Shown here: piece by piece, positions 35,338 to 44,207 of the stretch
Numbering within the stretch: position 1 is the first letter of the stretch
Layout of the letters: the number at the start of each line of letters is the position of its first letter
Source: Bacteroidales bacterium
Lineage (GTDB): Bacteria > Bacteroidota > Bacteroidia > Bacteroidales > UBA932
DNA: 64,000 nucleotides
Reading direction: 5' to 3'
NCBI GenBank assembly: GCA_023667095.1
Contig: JAMPAT010000006.1
Location: forward strand, 1-64,000
Position numbers and translations under genes: made by a program
The notes under the pieces: generated by a model
The model's input: only the letters and a program-made list of their open reading frames with translations
The model's database searches: none
Told to the model about the DNA's origin: nothing

Positions 35338-36186
35338 ATGGATAAAATTAAAACACTTAAAGATATGGCTAATTTATTTGATGTAAAGGACAGGGTGGTT
35401 GTAATGACCGGGGCTTGCGGAATCCTTGGAAGTACAATTGTAAAATATTTTGCAGGAGAGGGTGCGAAAGTTGTGCTGCTCGACCTGGAGAGGGCACGGG
35501 AAATAGGGGAAAGGCTTGTGGGTGAAATAAAGGCAGACGGTGGCGAGGCTATGTTCCTTGCGACAAATGTGCTTGATGCTGATGTGCTGGAGCAGAATCG
35601 CCAGGATATCATCGGGGCGTACGGGCATATTGATGTGCTTCTGAATGCAGCCGGCGGAAATATGGGACCTGCGAATGTCACTCCTGAGCAGACAATTTTC
35701 GACATGGATATAGATGCAACGCGCAAGGTGTTTGAACTCAACATCGTGGGGACTATCCTGCCTACCAAGGTCTTTGCAAAGAGCATGGTGGAGAATGGCA
35801 GCAAGGGAAGTATCGTGAATTTCTGCAGCATGTCGTCTTTCCGTCCGCTTACACGCGTGTGCGGCTACGGTATGGCGAAGTCTGCACTTGCAAGCTGGAC
35901 GCAGTGGCTTGCGGGCGAGCTTGCAATCAAGTTCGGTGAGGGGATGCGTGTAAATGCGATTGCCCCGGGCTTCCTGCTGACGAACCAGAACCGTTCGCTG
36001 CTTACCAATCCTGACGGGAGCCTGACAGACCGTTCCCACAAGATAATCGGACATACTCCATTCGGACGTTTCCTGGAGCCAGATGAACTTGTGGGAGCAC
36101 TCCATTATCTTGCCTCAGATGCTTCCAAGGGGGTTACCGGTACTATAATGGCTGTTGACGGCGGCTTCAATTCGTTCTCCATATAG
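35338..36186 (+). CDS. SDR oxidoreductase, D-mannonate oxidoreductase-like (UxuB function)
   Basis: This 282-residue short-chain dehydrogenase has cofactor motif TGACGILG, Asp-containing strand VVLLDLERA, LLNAAGGN in place of NNAG, and catalytic YGMAKSAL. It differs from classical long-chain UxuB but belongs to the SDR group that supplies fructuronate/mannonate reduction in Bacteroidetes. Its placement before uxuA and beside a uronate LacI regulator supports the step fructuronate + NADH to mannonate. I chose the ATG at 35338; the in-frame GTG at 35299 overlaps the -7 box and operator. A later ATG at 35365 is possible. Confidence 0.75.
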   Translation: MDKIKTLKDMANLFDVKDRVVVMTGACGILGSTIVKYFAGEGAKVVLLDLERAREIGERLVGEIKADGGEAMFLATNVLDADVLEQNRQDIIGAYGHIDVLLNAAGGNMGPANVTPEQTIFDMDIDATRKVFELNIVGTILPTKVFAKSMVENGSKGSIVNFCSMSSFRPLTRVCGYGMAKSALASWTQWLAGELAIKFGEGMRVNAIAPGFLLTNQNRSLLTNPDGSLTDRSHKIIGHTPFGRFLEPDELVGALHYLASDASKGVTGTIMAVDGGFNSFSI

Positions 36187-36345
36187 AGATTGAATGTCAG
36201 GCAGGTCCTTTCTTTCCATGGCAGAATGATGCAGGCCGCAGTTTAGGTTGCCGCAGTCAGTCCGAAACAAGGTTTAGCTGGATATAGCTGAATACTACTG
36301 GCTGTCCGCTACTGTGGAATGGTGCTGTTACTGTCTGGTCTACGG

Positions 36346-36470
36346 TCCATTCCGGCTGCTATTGCCGGTTTCACTGCAAAGCTATATACTAGGACAGTTT
36401 GTGACTTGTTTTGCAATCCGTTCCGACTGCCGCCGGCTGCTCACTGCAAAAGTCCACAGGACTGTTTGCC
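36346..36470. repeat. Degenerate ~71-bp direct repeat, two copies
   Basis: Segments beginning at 36346 (TCCATTCCGGCTGC) and 36417 (TCCGTTCCGACTGC) are 71 bases apart and both continue into CACTGCAAA and then GGAC(A/T)GTTTG. They lie in the non-coding 556-base stretch 36187-36742. No gene is supported in 36187-36481. Confidence 0.5.
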
Positions 36471-36481
36471 TGCCGTTCGCG

Positions 36482-36756
36482 AGGGCGGGGTAACGTATTT
36501 TCATTAAATACCCTCACACTCTCTCCCTTGAAATGCTGACAAAAAAAGTGGATAACCTTAATAAAAGTATAGACATTGAAGTATTTATAGTGCCGGCATG
36601 TCCGGCCCGGCTCTTCAGGGCCGGAGTCCCTCCCCGAGGGAGGGATTTAGGGCGGGGTAACGTATTTTCATTAAATACCCTCACACTCTCTCCCTTGAAA
36701 TGCTGACAGAATAAACGGATAATCTTAATAAAAGTATAGACAATGAAGTATTTAAT
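36482..36756 (+). repeat. Tandem duplication of the uxuA leader (period 167 bp) with two hairpins between
   Basis: A 108-base block beginning AGGGCGGGGTAACG occurs at 36482-36589 and again at 36649-36756 with few changes. The second copy runs into the first codons of uxuA (ATGAAGTATTTA); the first copy has TTGAAGTATTTATAG, a dead start with an immediate stop. Between the copies are an 8-bp stem (TCCGGCCC at 36601 with GGGCCGGA ending 36625) and a second 8-bp stem (TCCCTCCC/GGGAGGGA, 36627-36645). The block may carry the uxuA promoter, but no clear consensus boxes are visible. Confidence 0.75.
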
Positions 36757-37915
36757 GAAACAGTCCTGGCGATGGTACGGTCCCGCTGACCCTGTGACCC
36801 TCGACAATATACGCCAGGCCGGAGTGACTGACATAGTTTCCGCATTGCACCATATCCCGAACGGGGAAGTCTGGACAGTGGAGGAAATCCGCAAGCGACA
36901 GGCACAGTGTTCAGAAAAGGGACTTGTGTGGAGTGTAGTGGAAAGCGTACCTGTACATGAACATATCAAGACCAGGGAAGGGGAATATCTCAAGTATATA
37001 GAAAACTACAGGCAGACAATCCGCAACCTTGCAGAATGCGGCATAAAGGTGATTACCTACAATTTCATGCCTGTGCTTGACTGGACACGGACCAATCTCT
37101 CATATGAAATGCCTGACGGAAGCCGTGCCCTGCGTTTCGAGAGGGCTGCCTTCCTTGCATTCGACCTCTTTATACTGAAACGTCCGGGAGCGGAAGCTGA
37201 GTATAGTGCAGAAGACATAGCCAAGGCAAAGGCCCGCTACGACAAAATGGACGAAGCGGAAATAAGCCTGATTACACGCAACATGATTGCCGGACTGCCC
37301 GGCTCTGAGGAAAGTTTCACCCTTGAGCAGTTCCAGGCGGCACTTGACCGCTATAAAGGTATCGATGCCGAGACCTTGAGGAACAACCTCATATTCTTCC
37401 TCCAGCAGGTCTGCCCTGTATGCGATGAGGTCGGAAGCCGTATGGTAATCCATCCTGACGACCCTCCTTACCCAATCCTCGGGCTGCCGAGGATAATGAG
37501 CACAGCCGATGACTTCAGGAAACTTGTGGCAGCTGTGCCGAATGCCTCAAATGGACTGAACCTATGCACAGGCTCATTCGGTGTGCGTCCGGACAATGAC
37601 TGCCCTGCCATGATGCGCGAATTTGGAGACCGTATCGATTTCGTGCATCTGCGTAGCACGAAGCGTGATGCAGAGGGCAACTTCTATGAGGCAAACCTTT
37701 TCGAGGGCGATGTACCTGTCTACGGGATGATGAAAGCCATGCTTGAAGTCGAGCAGAGGCGTGGATGCAGCATATATCTCCGTCCTGACCATGGCCACCA
37801 GATGTGCGATGACCTGAACCGTAAGTCAAATCCTGGCTACAGCTGCTATGGCCGTCTCCGTTCGCTTGCCGAGCTGCGAGGCTTGGAGCTTGGTATAGCC
37901 GGGTCTATGGAATGA
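36743..37915 (+). CDS. uxuA: D-mannonate dehydratase
   Basis: This 390-residue TIM-barrel enzyme of the normal length is recognised by [20 protein letters not shown] at the N-terminus, [59 protein letters not shown] and [10 protein letters not shown]. The His, Cys and Asp residues in these motifs form the metal site. UxuA dehydrates D-mannonate to 2-keto-3-deoxygluconate, joining the glucuronate branch to the same intermediate made by KduD. It lies downstream of the SDR gene after a 556-base repeat-rich gap, so it may have its own promoter in the duplicated leader. A long palindrome follows the gene. Confidence 0.95.
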   Translation: MKYLMKQSWRWYGPADPVTLDNIRQAGVTDIVSALHHIPNGEVWTVEEIRKRQAQCSEKGLVWSVVESVPVHEHIKTREGEYLKYIENYRQTIRNLAECGIKVITYNFMPVLDWTRTNLSYEMPDGSRALRFERAAFLAFDLFILKRPGAEAEYSAEDIAKAKARYDKMDEAEISLITRNMIAGLPGSEESFTLEQFQAALDRYKGIDAETLRNNLIFFLQQVCPVCDEVGSRMVIHPDDPPYPILGLPRIMSTADDFRKLVAAVPNASNGLNLCTGSFGVRPDNDCPAMMREFGDRIDFVHLRSTKRDAEGNFYEANLFEGDVPVYGMMKAMLEVEQRRGCSIYLRPDHGHQMCDDLNRKSNPGYSCYGRLRSLAELRGLELGIAGSME

Positions 37916-37954
37916 TGCAAAATAGAATTGGTTGATACATAGCATATTATGTGA

Positions 37955-37984
37955 ATACGGGTACTCCATATGGGGTACCCGTAT
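37955..37984. terminator. 30-bp near-perfect palindrome after uxuA
   Basis: ATACGGGTAC (37955-37964) and GTACCCGTAT (37975-37984) are exact complements, and the inner ten bases are also nearly self-complementary. No T-tract follows, so it may be a factor-assisted terminator or a protein-binding site. The rest of 37916-38262 holds only the HTCS control region. Confidence 0.55.
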
Positions 37985-38179
37985 CTGTGCAGTCTATTGA
38001 TAGATAATGAGTTATATTTTGCATTTCTTTCCCGGGACCTGTAGTGACAGGCATTAAAGCCATGTCCTGGACGAGGTTTCAGCAGCCTTTTATGCAGCAG
38101 TGCCTGATATGGTCAGAATGCCGGCAGAGTGTGATGATGCATATAAAGGCAACAGGATGTGGGGCTTGTCTGGATGAAG

Positions 38180-38206
38180 TGTACAAAAATGTACCATTAG
38201 TGTACA
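38180..38206 (+). promoter_or_regulatory. HTCS operator D (upstream of the HTCS gene)
   Basis: TGTACA at 38180 and again at 38201 form a direct repeat with a 21-base step, with ACCATTAG between. It aligns without gaps to sites at 42409, 58010 and 60622. It starts 58 bases before the -7 box TATCTTTA at 38238-38245. Autoregulation of the sensor gene is implied. Confidence 0.75.
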
Positions 38207-38237
38207 AATCCCGACGTGCTGCAACGTAAGAATTTTA

Positions 38238-38245
38238 TATCTTTA
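38238..38245 (+). promoter_or_regulatory. -7 box of the HTCS gene
   Basis: TATCTTTA differs from the TAnnTTTG consensus only at the last base and lies 18 bases before the start codon. Confidence 0.55.
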
Positions 38246-38262
38246 TGCGGAAATAGAGATAT

Positions 38263-41200
38263 ATGATGAACCGCATAGCAATATCACTTCTTTTTGCCTT
38301 GTCACTGATAATGCCTGCTGTATCAGCAGCATGGAGTGGCTCACAGGATGGCTCTGCAGGACGTGCAATCCCGCAGTATAGTTTCCATATAGTGGAGAAT
38401 ACGACATATTATGGAGGAATCCACAGTATCGCCAAGGATCGGGTAGGACGTATCTGGTTCAGCGGGCATGAAGCTTTGTGCATGTATGACGGGAGTGTCT
38501 TTGTCCGCATGGAGGAGCAGGTTACCAGGATTGCACCTTCTGATTCATGGAATTTCGGCGAGGTAAAGACAGCCGGTGCCGGGAGCCTGCTGATTGTCGG
38601 AAGCAACCATGGACTGATACTCCTTGACTATGACAGCATGTCGTTTGAATGCATCTTCCCGGGAAATATCGGACCTTTTGATGTTACAGACAGCGGAGAA
38701 GTCTGGATGGTCCGTAACGGAAGCCTGGAAATGTTCCATGCAGATGATATAAATGGCGGTGCTGCGTGCTTTGATGTCGTGTCTGCCGGTGAGGAGAGGG
38801 TCTCATCTGTGTTCAGTACAGGGAATGATGTGTATGCCTCGGTCGGGAATGCCCTTTTCAGGTATTGCCGTGAGAACAGCTGCTTTTTACCGTTTGCCTC
38901 AGTAGGGGGTGATGACACTGAAATCAAGGATGTGTTAGGATATGGTGAGACTGTATATGTGCTTACACTTATGGACGGGCTTTTCTGCTGCCTCCCGGAC
39001 GGCAGTGTAAGGCGTTCTTCTGCAAGCGGAATGATTTCAGACCGTTCTTCCAGTGCCAAGATGCTTTATATGGACTATTCCGGAATCATCTGGATGGCTA
39101 CACAGGCCGGCCTGCTGCTGATGGATCCTGAATCGGAGACGACACGTCTGCTGCGCATGGACTTGAACCGGCCGTATTCCCTGCCGAACAACTCTGTCTG
39201 GTCGATTTTTCCGGACCCGGACGGCGGACTGTGGATCGGGACATACGGTGGAAAGCTTGCCTACAGCACCCTGGAGGAAAACGATGTCACATTCTTTACG
39301 GCAAGGCCGGGAGGGCTGTCTTCGCCTATAGTAAGCTGCTTTGCGGAAGACCGGCATGGTAATCTATGGGTAGGTACAGAGGGTGGAGGAATCTCTCTTC
39401 TGGACAGGGAGACTGGACTGTTCCGGTATATTGCACATGATGACGGGAGCGGACTGGCATCTGACTTTATCAAGCGTATATGGAAAGATGATGACGGTGC
39501 AATATGGGTCGCGTCATTCAATGGAGGTGTCCAGGTCTATGATGAACGTACAGGCATGTTCCGTATGGTGGCAGGCTCTTTGTCGCAGTATCCTCTGAGT
39601 GTGTATGATTTCCTGATGGAGGGTGATGACGGTATCTGGCTGTCCAGCCCGGACGAGAATCTGAGATACAAGGATAAGGCAAGCGGCAGGATAGAAGATG
39701 TGCATATCATTGATGCAGACGGCTCTCCATACAGGAGGCTGTCTGTGGAGATGATGTTCCATGATGACAGCGGCAACCTGTGCCTTGTCTCGCATTCCGG
39801 ATTCTTTGTAGTTGACATACATACACATAAGGTCCTGAAACGCTATTTCCTTGAAGACAGCCCGTTTTCTGTAAACAACCTTACGGCATTCTGCCGTACT
39901 TCCTCCGGTGACATCTGGCTTGGTACCGGAGGAGGTGGGGTGAATGTGCTGTATGCAGACGGAAGATATTGCAACCTTGTGGATTCGGATGGCTGGAGCC
40001 TTATGGGGAAGACTGTGTTCGGGATTGTCCAGGATGAGGGTTCCGGTGACATCTGGCTGAGCACAGACAGCGGAATATATGTCTATGGTCATGGGTCAGG
40101 ACGTTTTTCCCGGTCAAGGATAGACAGCAATGACAACTGCGGTTCATATTATATAAGGTCATATTTCAGGACTTCGGAAGGTGAGATACTGTTTGGCGGC
40201 ACTGATGGCTTTGTGATGTTCACGCCTTCCAGGATTGCATTCAACAGGCAGAAGCCGTCAGTCTTCTTCACCGGGTTCATGATAAACAGCACCATAGCCG
40301 TGCCGTCCGTGAAGAATTCACCGCTCAGGAGATCCATAACTGCATTCAGGGGTGATGGCTCGGATGAATGCATAAGGCTTTCGCACAGGCAGTCAAACTT
40401 TGGTGTGCTTCTTTCGTCTGACAGCTATCTCAATGCTGACAAGAACCAGTATGCCTACAGGATGAAAGGCCTTTCCGATGACTGGATGACTCTTCCTCAG
40501 GGGCAGCGTTCGGTCTCGTTCTTCAACATGAGGCCTGGAAAATACAGGCTTGAGGTAAAGGCTGCGAACAATGACGGGGTATGGGGCGACAGGATATCCT
40601 CACTGCGGATTGAAGTCCGCCCGTCTCCTTTCCTGTCATTATGGGCATATCTGGCATATGCAGCAATAGCAGTTTCAGTTATATTGGCATGCTGGCGTTT
40701 CTCAATCAACAAGAAGATCCTGGAGCAGAAGCTTGAACTTGAGCATATAAAGGAGGAGAACATGCGGGAGCTGACACAGGCGAGGATAAATTTCTTCACC
40801 AGCATATCGCATGACCTGAAGACACCGCTTACCCTTGTGGTGGACCCGTTGAAGCAGCTTAAGGAGCATGTTGCTGCCAATTCACCTGCCATGACGTATG
40901 TGAACCTTATAGAGCAGAATGTGGTACGCATACAGCGTATGATAATACAGCTCCTGCAGTTCAGGGAAATCGAGAGCCAGAAGCTTTCCCTTGACCGTCA
41001 GCCTGGTGACCTTGTCCGCTTTATCGGGAATGTCTTTTCCCTCTTTGAGGGAATTGCTGTGAACAAGGACATTGAGACCAGCTTCAGAAGTGACCAGGAA
41101 AGCTTCTATACACTTTTTGACTATGATGTGATGGAGAAGATTGTCACAAACCTTCTCTCAAATGCCTTCAAATACACTCCGCGCGGATGCTTTGTCGGCC

Positions 41201-42354
41201 TTTCTGTCTCTGTCGGGCATGTTCCGGACGGAAGCAGGAAATTGGTTTCAATCACGGTGACCAATACCGGATCTGACATACCTGAGGACAAGAGGGAAGT
41301 TATATTTGATGCGTTCTCGCGTCTGCCTTCGTCTGTAAGCCCGATGGAAAACAGTACTGGGCTCGGGCTTGCAATAGTGAAGGAACTTGTTGACAATCTT
41401 GGGGGGCGTATTGTCCTCAAGTCGGAAAATTCGACAGTGTCGTTTGAAGTACAGCTCCCTTTCGTACCTGAAGGTGAAATTAAGGAGGATACCGACGGAA
41501 GGTATGAATATGCAGCTTCCGAAGCTGATAACCTGCTGAAAGAGGAGTCTGTAATGGAGTCTGACGGCAAAGGTGTAAGAAAGCCAAACTCTGTCGTTGT
41601 AATAGAAGATGATGTCAATCTGAGGAACTATCTGGAAATGAGGCTTTCGCAAAAATATAACGTCTATACGGCAACCAATGGGACTGACGGGATTTCAAAG
41701 GCGATAAAAGTCAATCCGCAGCTGATTGTTACAGACCTCATGATGCCTGAGGCTGACGGATTTGAGGTATGCCGAAATATCCGCTCTGACATAAGGACGA
41801 GCCATATCCCTGTGATTGTCCTGTCTGGGGCGGGAAACAATGACGACAACAGGATAAAGGCTATGGAATGTGGAGCCAGTGTGTTCATAGACAAGCCTGT
41901 GGACATGGACTTCCTGATGAAGCAGCTTGACAGCCTGGTCGGCTCGATGCAGAGGCTCAAGGAAATGTACAGCAAGAAATATATTGCAGAGCCGTCCAAG
42001 ATAACGATATCGTCAATGGATGAGGAGCTCCTGAAGAGGGCGATGGACAATATTGAGAGGAATATGGACAACAGTGACTACGATGTTGACTCGTTTGTCT
42101 CTGACATGGCTGTTGGCCGTACAATCCTCTACCGCAAGATCAACGACATCACCGGAATGTCAATCAAGGAGTTCATCATGGATGTACGCCTGAAGCGTGC
42201 TGCGCAGCTGCTGAAGGAGTCGGAATACACCATATCTGAAATATCCGCAATGACCGGATTTGTAAATCCAAAGTATTTCAGCATCTGCTTCAGGAGGCAT
42301 TTCGAGATTTCCCCGAGTGAATTCAGGAAAGGGAAGGGAGATACCGGGGCATAG
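38263..42354 (+). CDS. Hybrid two-component system sensor-regulator (HTCS)
   Basis: The protein has 1363 residues. After a signal peptide come periplasmic beta-propeller repeats of the Reg_prop type (for example DGGLWIGTYGG, HGNLWVGTEGGGISLLD) and a Y_Y_Y domain. A membrane helix (FLSLWAYLAYAAIAVSVILA) follows. The cytoplasmic part has HisKA with His850 (ISHDLKTPLT), HATPase (NLLSNAFKYTP, TGLGLAIVKEL), a receiver with Asp1158 (IVTDLMMPEADG) and a C-terminal AraC HTH (ISEISAMTGFVNPKYFSICF-type). It should sense a breakdown product in the periplasm and activate the locus. Four copies of one operator, including its own promoter, mark its likely regulon. Starts at 38263 and 38266 are equivalent. 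Confidence 0.95.
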   Translation: MMNRIAISLLFALSLIMPAVSAAWSGSQDGSAGRAIPQYSFHIVENTTYYGGIHSIAKDRVGRIWFSGHEALCMYDGSVFVRMEEQVTRIAPSDSWNFGEVKTAGAGSLLIVGSNHGLILLDYDSMSFECIFPGNIGPFDVTDSGEVWMVRNGSLEMFHADDINGGAACFDVVSAGEERVSSVFSTGNDVYASVGNALFRYCRENSCFLPFASVGGDDTEIKDVLGYGETVYVLTLMDGLFCCLPDGSVRRSSASGMISDRSSSAKMLYMDYSGIIWMATQAGLLLMDPESETTRLLRMDLNRPYSLPNNSVWSIFPDPDGGLWIGTYGGKLAYSTLEENDVTFFTARPGGLSSPIVSCFAEDRHGNLWVGTEGGGISLLDRETGLFRYIAHDDGSGLASDFIKRIWKDDDGAIWVASFNGGVQVYDERTGMFRMVAGSLSQYPLSVYDFLMEGDDGIWLSSPDENLRYKDKASGRIEDVHIIDADGSPYRRLSVEMMFHDDSGNLCLVSHSGFFVVDIHTHKVLKRYFLEDSPFSVNNLTAFCRTSSGDIWLGTGGGGVNVLYADGRYCNLVDSDGWSLMGKTVFGIVQDEGSGDIWLSTDSGIYVYGHGSGRFSRSRIDSNDNCGSYYIRSYFRTSEGEILFGGTDGFVMFTPSRIAFNRQKPSVFFTGFMINSTIAVPSVKNSPLRRSITAFRGDGSDECIRLSHRQSNFGVLLSSDSYLNADKNQYAYRMKGLSDDWMTLPQGQRSVSFFNMRPGKYRLEVKAANNDGVWGDRISSLRIEVRPSPFLSLWAYLAYAAIAVSVILACWRFSINKKILEQKLELEHIKEENMRELTQARINFFTSISHDLKTPLTLVVDPLKQLKEHVAANSPAMTYVNLIEQNVVRIQRMIIQLLQFREIESQKLSLDRQPGDLVRFIGNVFSLFEGIAVNKDIETSFRSDQESFYTLFDYDVMEKIVTNLLSNAFKYTPRGCFVGLSVSVGHVPDGSRKLVSITVTNTGSDIPEDKREVIFDAFSRLPSSVSPMENSTGLGLAIVKELVDNLGGRIVLKSENSTVSFEVQLPFVPEGEIKEDTDGRYEYAASEADNLLKEESVMESDGKGVRKPNSVVVIEDDVNLRNYLEMRLSQKYNVYTATNGTDGISKAIKVNPQLIVTDLMMPEADGFEVCRNIRSDIRTSHIPVIVLSGAGNNDDNRIKAMECGASVFIDKPVDMDFLMKQLDSLVGSMQRLKEMYSKKYIAEPSKITISSMDEELLKRAMDNIERNMDNSDYDVDSFVSDMAVGRTILYRKINDITGMSIKEFIMDVRLKRAAQLLKESEYTISEISAMTGFVNPKYFSICFRRHFEISPSEFRKGKGDTGA

Positions 42355-42380
42355 CCCGGTTGCCTGCAATTGCCGGATAA

Positions 42381-42423
42381 GGTTTCATTTTGTGCTTTTA
42401 CACAGCAGTGTACAAAATGAAAC
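42381..42423. terminator. Inverted repeat after the HTCS gene, sharing bases with operator A
   Basis: GGTTTCATTTTGT (42381-42393) and ACAAAATGAAACC (42411-42423) are exact complements, followed by TTTT. This can terminate the HTCS transcript, while its right arm is part of the operator for the next operon. Confidence 0.6.
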
Positions 42424-42435
42424 CTTTTCCGTATG
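42409..42435 (+). promoter_or_regulatory. HTCS operator A (upstream of the nine-gene operon)
   Basis: TGTACAAAATGAAACC followed by TTTTCCGTATG. The first 16 bases are identical to sites B and C; the second half-site (CGTA) is weaker. The -7 box GATATTTG begins at 42466, 57 bases from the site start. Confidence 0.7.
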
Positions 42436-42465
42436 AAAAGGCACGCAAGTGTTGTCAGTAAATCC

Positions 42466-42473
42466 GATATTTG
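42466..42473 (+). promoter_or_regulatory. -7 box of the nine-gene operon
   Basis: GATATTTG differs from TAnnTTTG at the first base only. It places transcription start near 42480, which argues against a protein start at 42433 and for the ATG at 42502 or 42508. Confidence 0.55.
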
Positions 42474-42501
42474 TTCAACCGCAATAATCAATGCACTAAT
42501 T

Positions 42502-44133
42502 ATGGACATGATTCAGCATATCATCACTTTTAATAGCTCTCTTCTGGGGGGGGTAAGACATTTACAGCTTAAATCTGCTGCACTCCTTGTTGCCGTATTG
42601 CCGGTGGTATCCTGCAAACCGGCAAATCCATCCGATGAACCTGATACAGGTCTTGGGGAGGTCAAGACTGTGACCGTATCCCCGGACAGGACAACCATGC
42701 TCCGGAACCCGTTTTCCGGCTGGATGATCTATTCCGGACTTGGAAGCGGAATAGATGACCGCTTCTGGGAAAGGTATGACAATTTCCCTTCCTCAAAGGG
42801 TGTTGTAAATGTCCCGAGGGACTATGCACCGATTCTGCTTGTCAGGGTGATATGGGCCGAGGCCAATCCGGAGGAAGGCGTATATGCCTGGCAGGAAGGG
42901 TGCAATACCCCGCAGGCAAAAAGGTTCAAGATGCTTGTCAACGGTGCCCGTGAAAGGAACATGAGGCTCGCATTCAATTTTGGGGCGGACAGCAGGGACA
43001 AGCATGACAATTCCTGTCCTGAATATGTAAGGGAAAGGGGATGCAAGGTCTTTGAGTCACAGACCGGTTCAGTTACAGTATGGACGCCATATCCCGATGA
43101 TCCTGTCTTCCAGGAGTGCTATGCCGAATTCATACATGCATTTGCACAGGAGTTCAATGATCCTGACATCACAGCTTTTGCCGGAGGTTTCGGCATAGGT
43201 AAGTGGGGAGAATATCACGCGTGCATATATTCTACAGGTGATGACAGCCCGAGGGAGCAGGTATTTGACTTCCTGACAGATACTTTCGTGAAGGAATTTA
43301 CAAGGATTCCGATTACTCTAAATGCACATAGATGGATAGGGACAGGAGTACAGTGGGACGGGAACAAGTTCGACCCGGACTCGGAACGTCTTGTCCAGAA
43401 AGGTGTAAGCAAGGGATTTTCCCTGCAGAGTGCGGCTTTCGGGATGAAGACCTGGTTCTCTGACTGGGAAAAGTCCATGCTGTACAAGAACAGGTATGCC
43501 GTTCCGATTGCTTCAGAGGGAGGATGGGTCAAGGCTTCCCATGGCGACAGCTATAAGGGGGACGGCTACAGCAGCTGGGCTGATGTGCGCAGGGGAGAGT
43601 TTATGGACGCACAAGGCTCATGTGTCAACACCATGGACCTCAGGTATAACCAGAGTGTCGAGGCCAGTGAGGCGTGGTCATGGTTCAACGAGGCGTATGA
43701 ATATGTGGAAAGATTCATACAGGAGGGTTGCTACCGTATCTATCCTGACAGGCTTACTGTCCCGGAACGTTTCAAGGCGGGTGAACAGGTGACCATCGTG
43801 CACCGGTGGCAGAATCTCGGCTGGTCCTATTGCCCGACCAATATCCAGCAATGGGAGGGACGCTACAGGACTGCCTTTGCACTGCTTGACAAGGAGACCT
43901 TGAAACCTGTGTCAATAAAGTTTGATGAAGATGCACGGCCGTCCGACTGGATAAAGGGACAGCCTCGCAGCTATACTTTCAGGACTTCATTTGATGCCGG
44001 CCCTGGTGAGTATGTCATGGCTGTCGGGATATCTGATACATGGAAAGACAATGCCCCCGGTATCTATATCGCGGCAAAGCAGAATGTCACCGATGACGGA
44101 TGGCTGAAACTCTCGGATGTTACAATTGAATAA
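42502..44133 (+). CDS. DUF4832-type lipoprotein, putative GH-A clan glycosidase (copy A)
   Basis: The protein has 543 residues. A lipoprotein signal peptide (KSAALLVAVLPVVSC) is followed by a TIM-barrel-like DUF4832-type region. It begins PDRTTMLRNPFSGWMIYSG, and the C-terminal beta-domain contains GWSYCPTNIQQWEGRY. Glu237 in GIGKWGEYH and Glu339 in IASEGGW sit where clan GH-A enzymes have their acid/base and nucleophile, so a retaining glycosidase is plausible; the substrate is unknown. It is paralogous to the gene at 50760. I prefer the start at 42502 because the -7 box lies at 42466. An eight-G tract (42546-42553) lies between this start and the signal peptide, so slippage there would change the frame. 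Confidence 0.7.
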   Translation: MDMIQHIITFNSSLLGGVRHLQLKSAALLVAVLPVVSCKPANPSDEPDTGLGEVKTVTVSPDRTTMLRNPFSGWMIYSGLGSGIDDRFWERYDNFPSSKGVVNVPRDYAPILLVRVIWAEANPEEGVYAWQEGCNTPQAKRFKMLVNGARERNMRLAFNFGADSRDKHDNSCPEYVRERGCKVFESQTGSVTVWTPYPDDPVFQECYAEFIHAFAQEFNDPDITAFAGGFGIGKWGEYHACIYSTGDDSPREQVFDFLTDTFVKEFTRIPITLNAHRWIGTGVQWDGNKFDPDSERLVQKGVSKGFSLQSAAFGMKTWFSDWEKSMLYKNRYAVPIASEGGWVKASHGDSYKGDGYSSWADVRRGEFMDAQGSCVNTMDLRYNQSVEASEAWSWFNEAYEYVERFIQEGCYRIYPDRLTVPERFKAGEQVTIVHRWQNLGWSYCPTNIQQWEGRYRTAFALLDKETLKPVSIKFDEDARPSDWIKGQPRSYTFRTSFDAGPGEYVMAVGISDTWKDNAPGIYIAAKQNVTDDGWLKLSDVTIE

Positions 44134-44207
44134 TAACAAGTTTTTGTACCGGTCCCGTAAAGGGGCCAGTGCAGATTCTAAATACTAACCTTTTATTATC
44201 AACTTAT

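Noticed and set aside
35211..35831. N-terminal extension of the LacI gene by about 200 codons
   Set aside because: The extension runs antisense through the SDR gene and the divergent promoter. The helix-turn-helix begins at the ATG at 35210, the normal start for the family.
36187..36481. Short coding frame at 36319-36507
   Set aside because: The frame lies over degenerate direct repeats and has no recognisable protein features.
38044..38229. 61-codon frame before the HTCS gene
   Set aside because: It overlaps operator D and shows no family, ribosome site or signal peptide.
42433..42501. Upstream start at 42433 for DUF4832 copy A
   Set aside because: The HTCS-linked -7 box lies at 42466, so the transcript would begin after this start.
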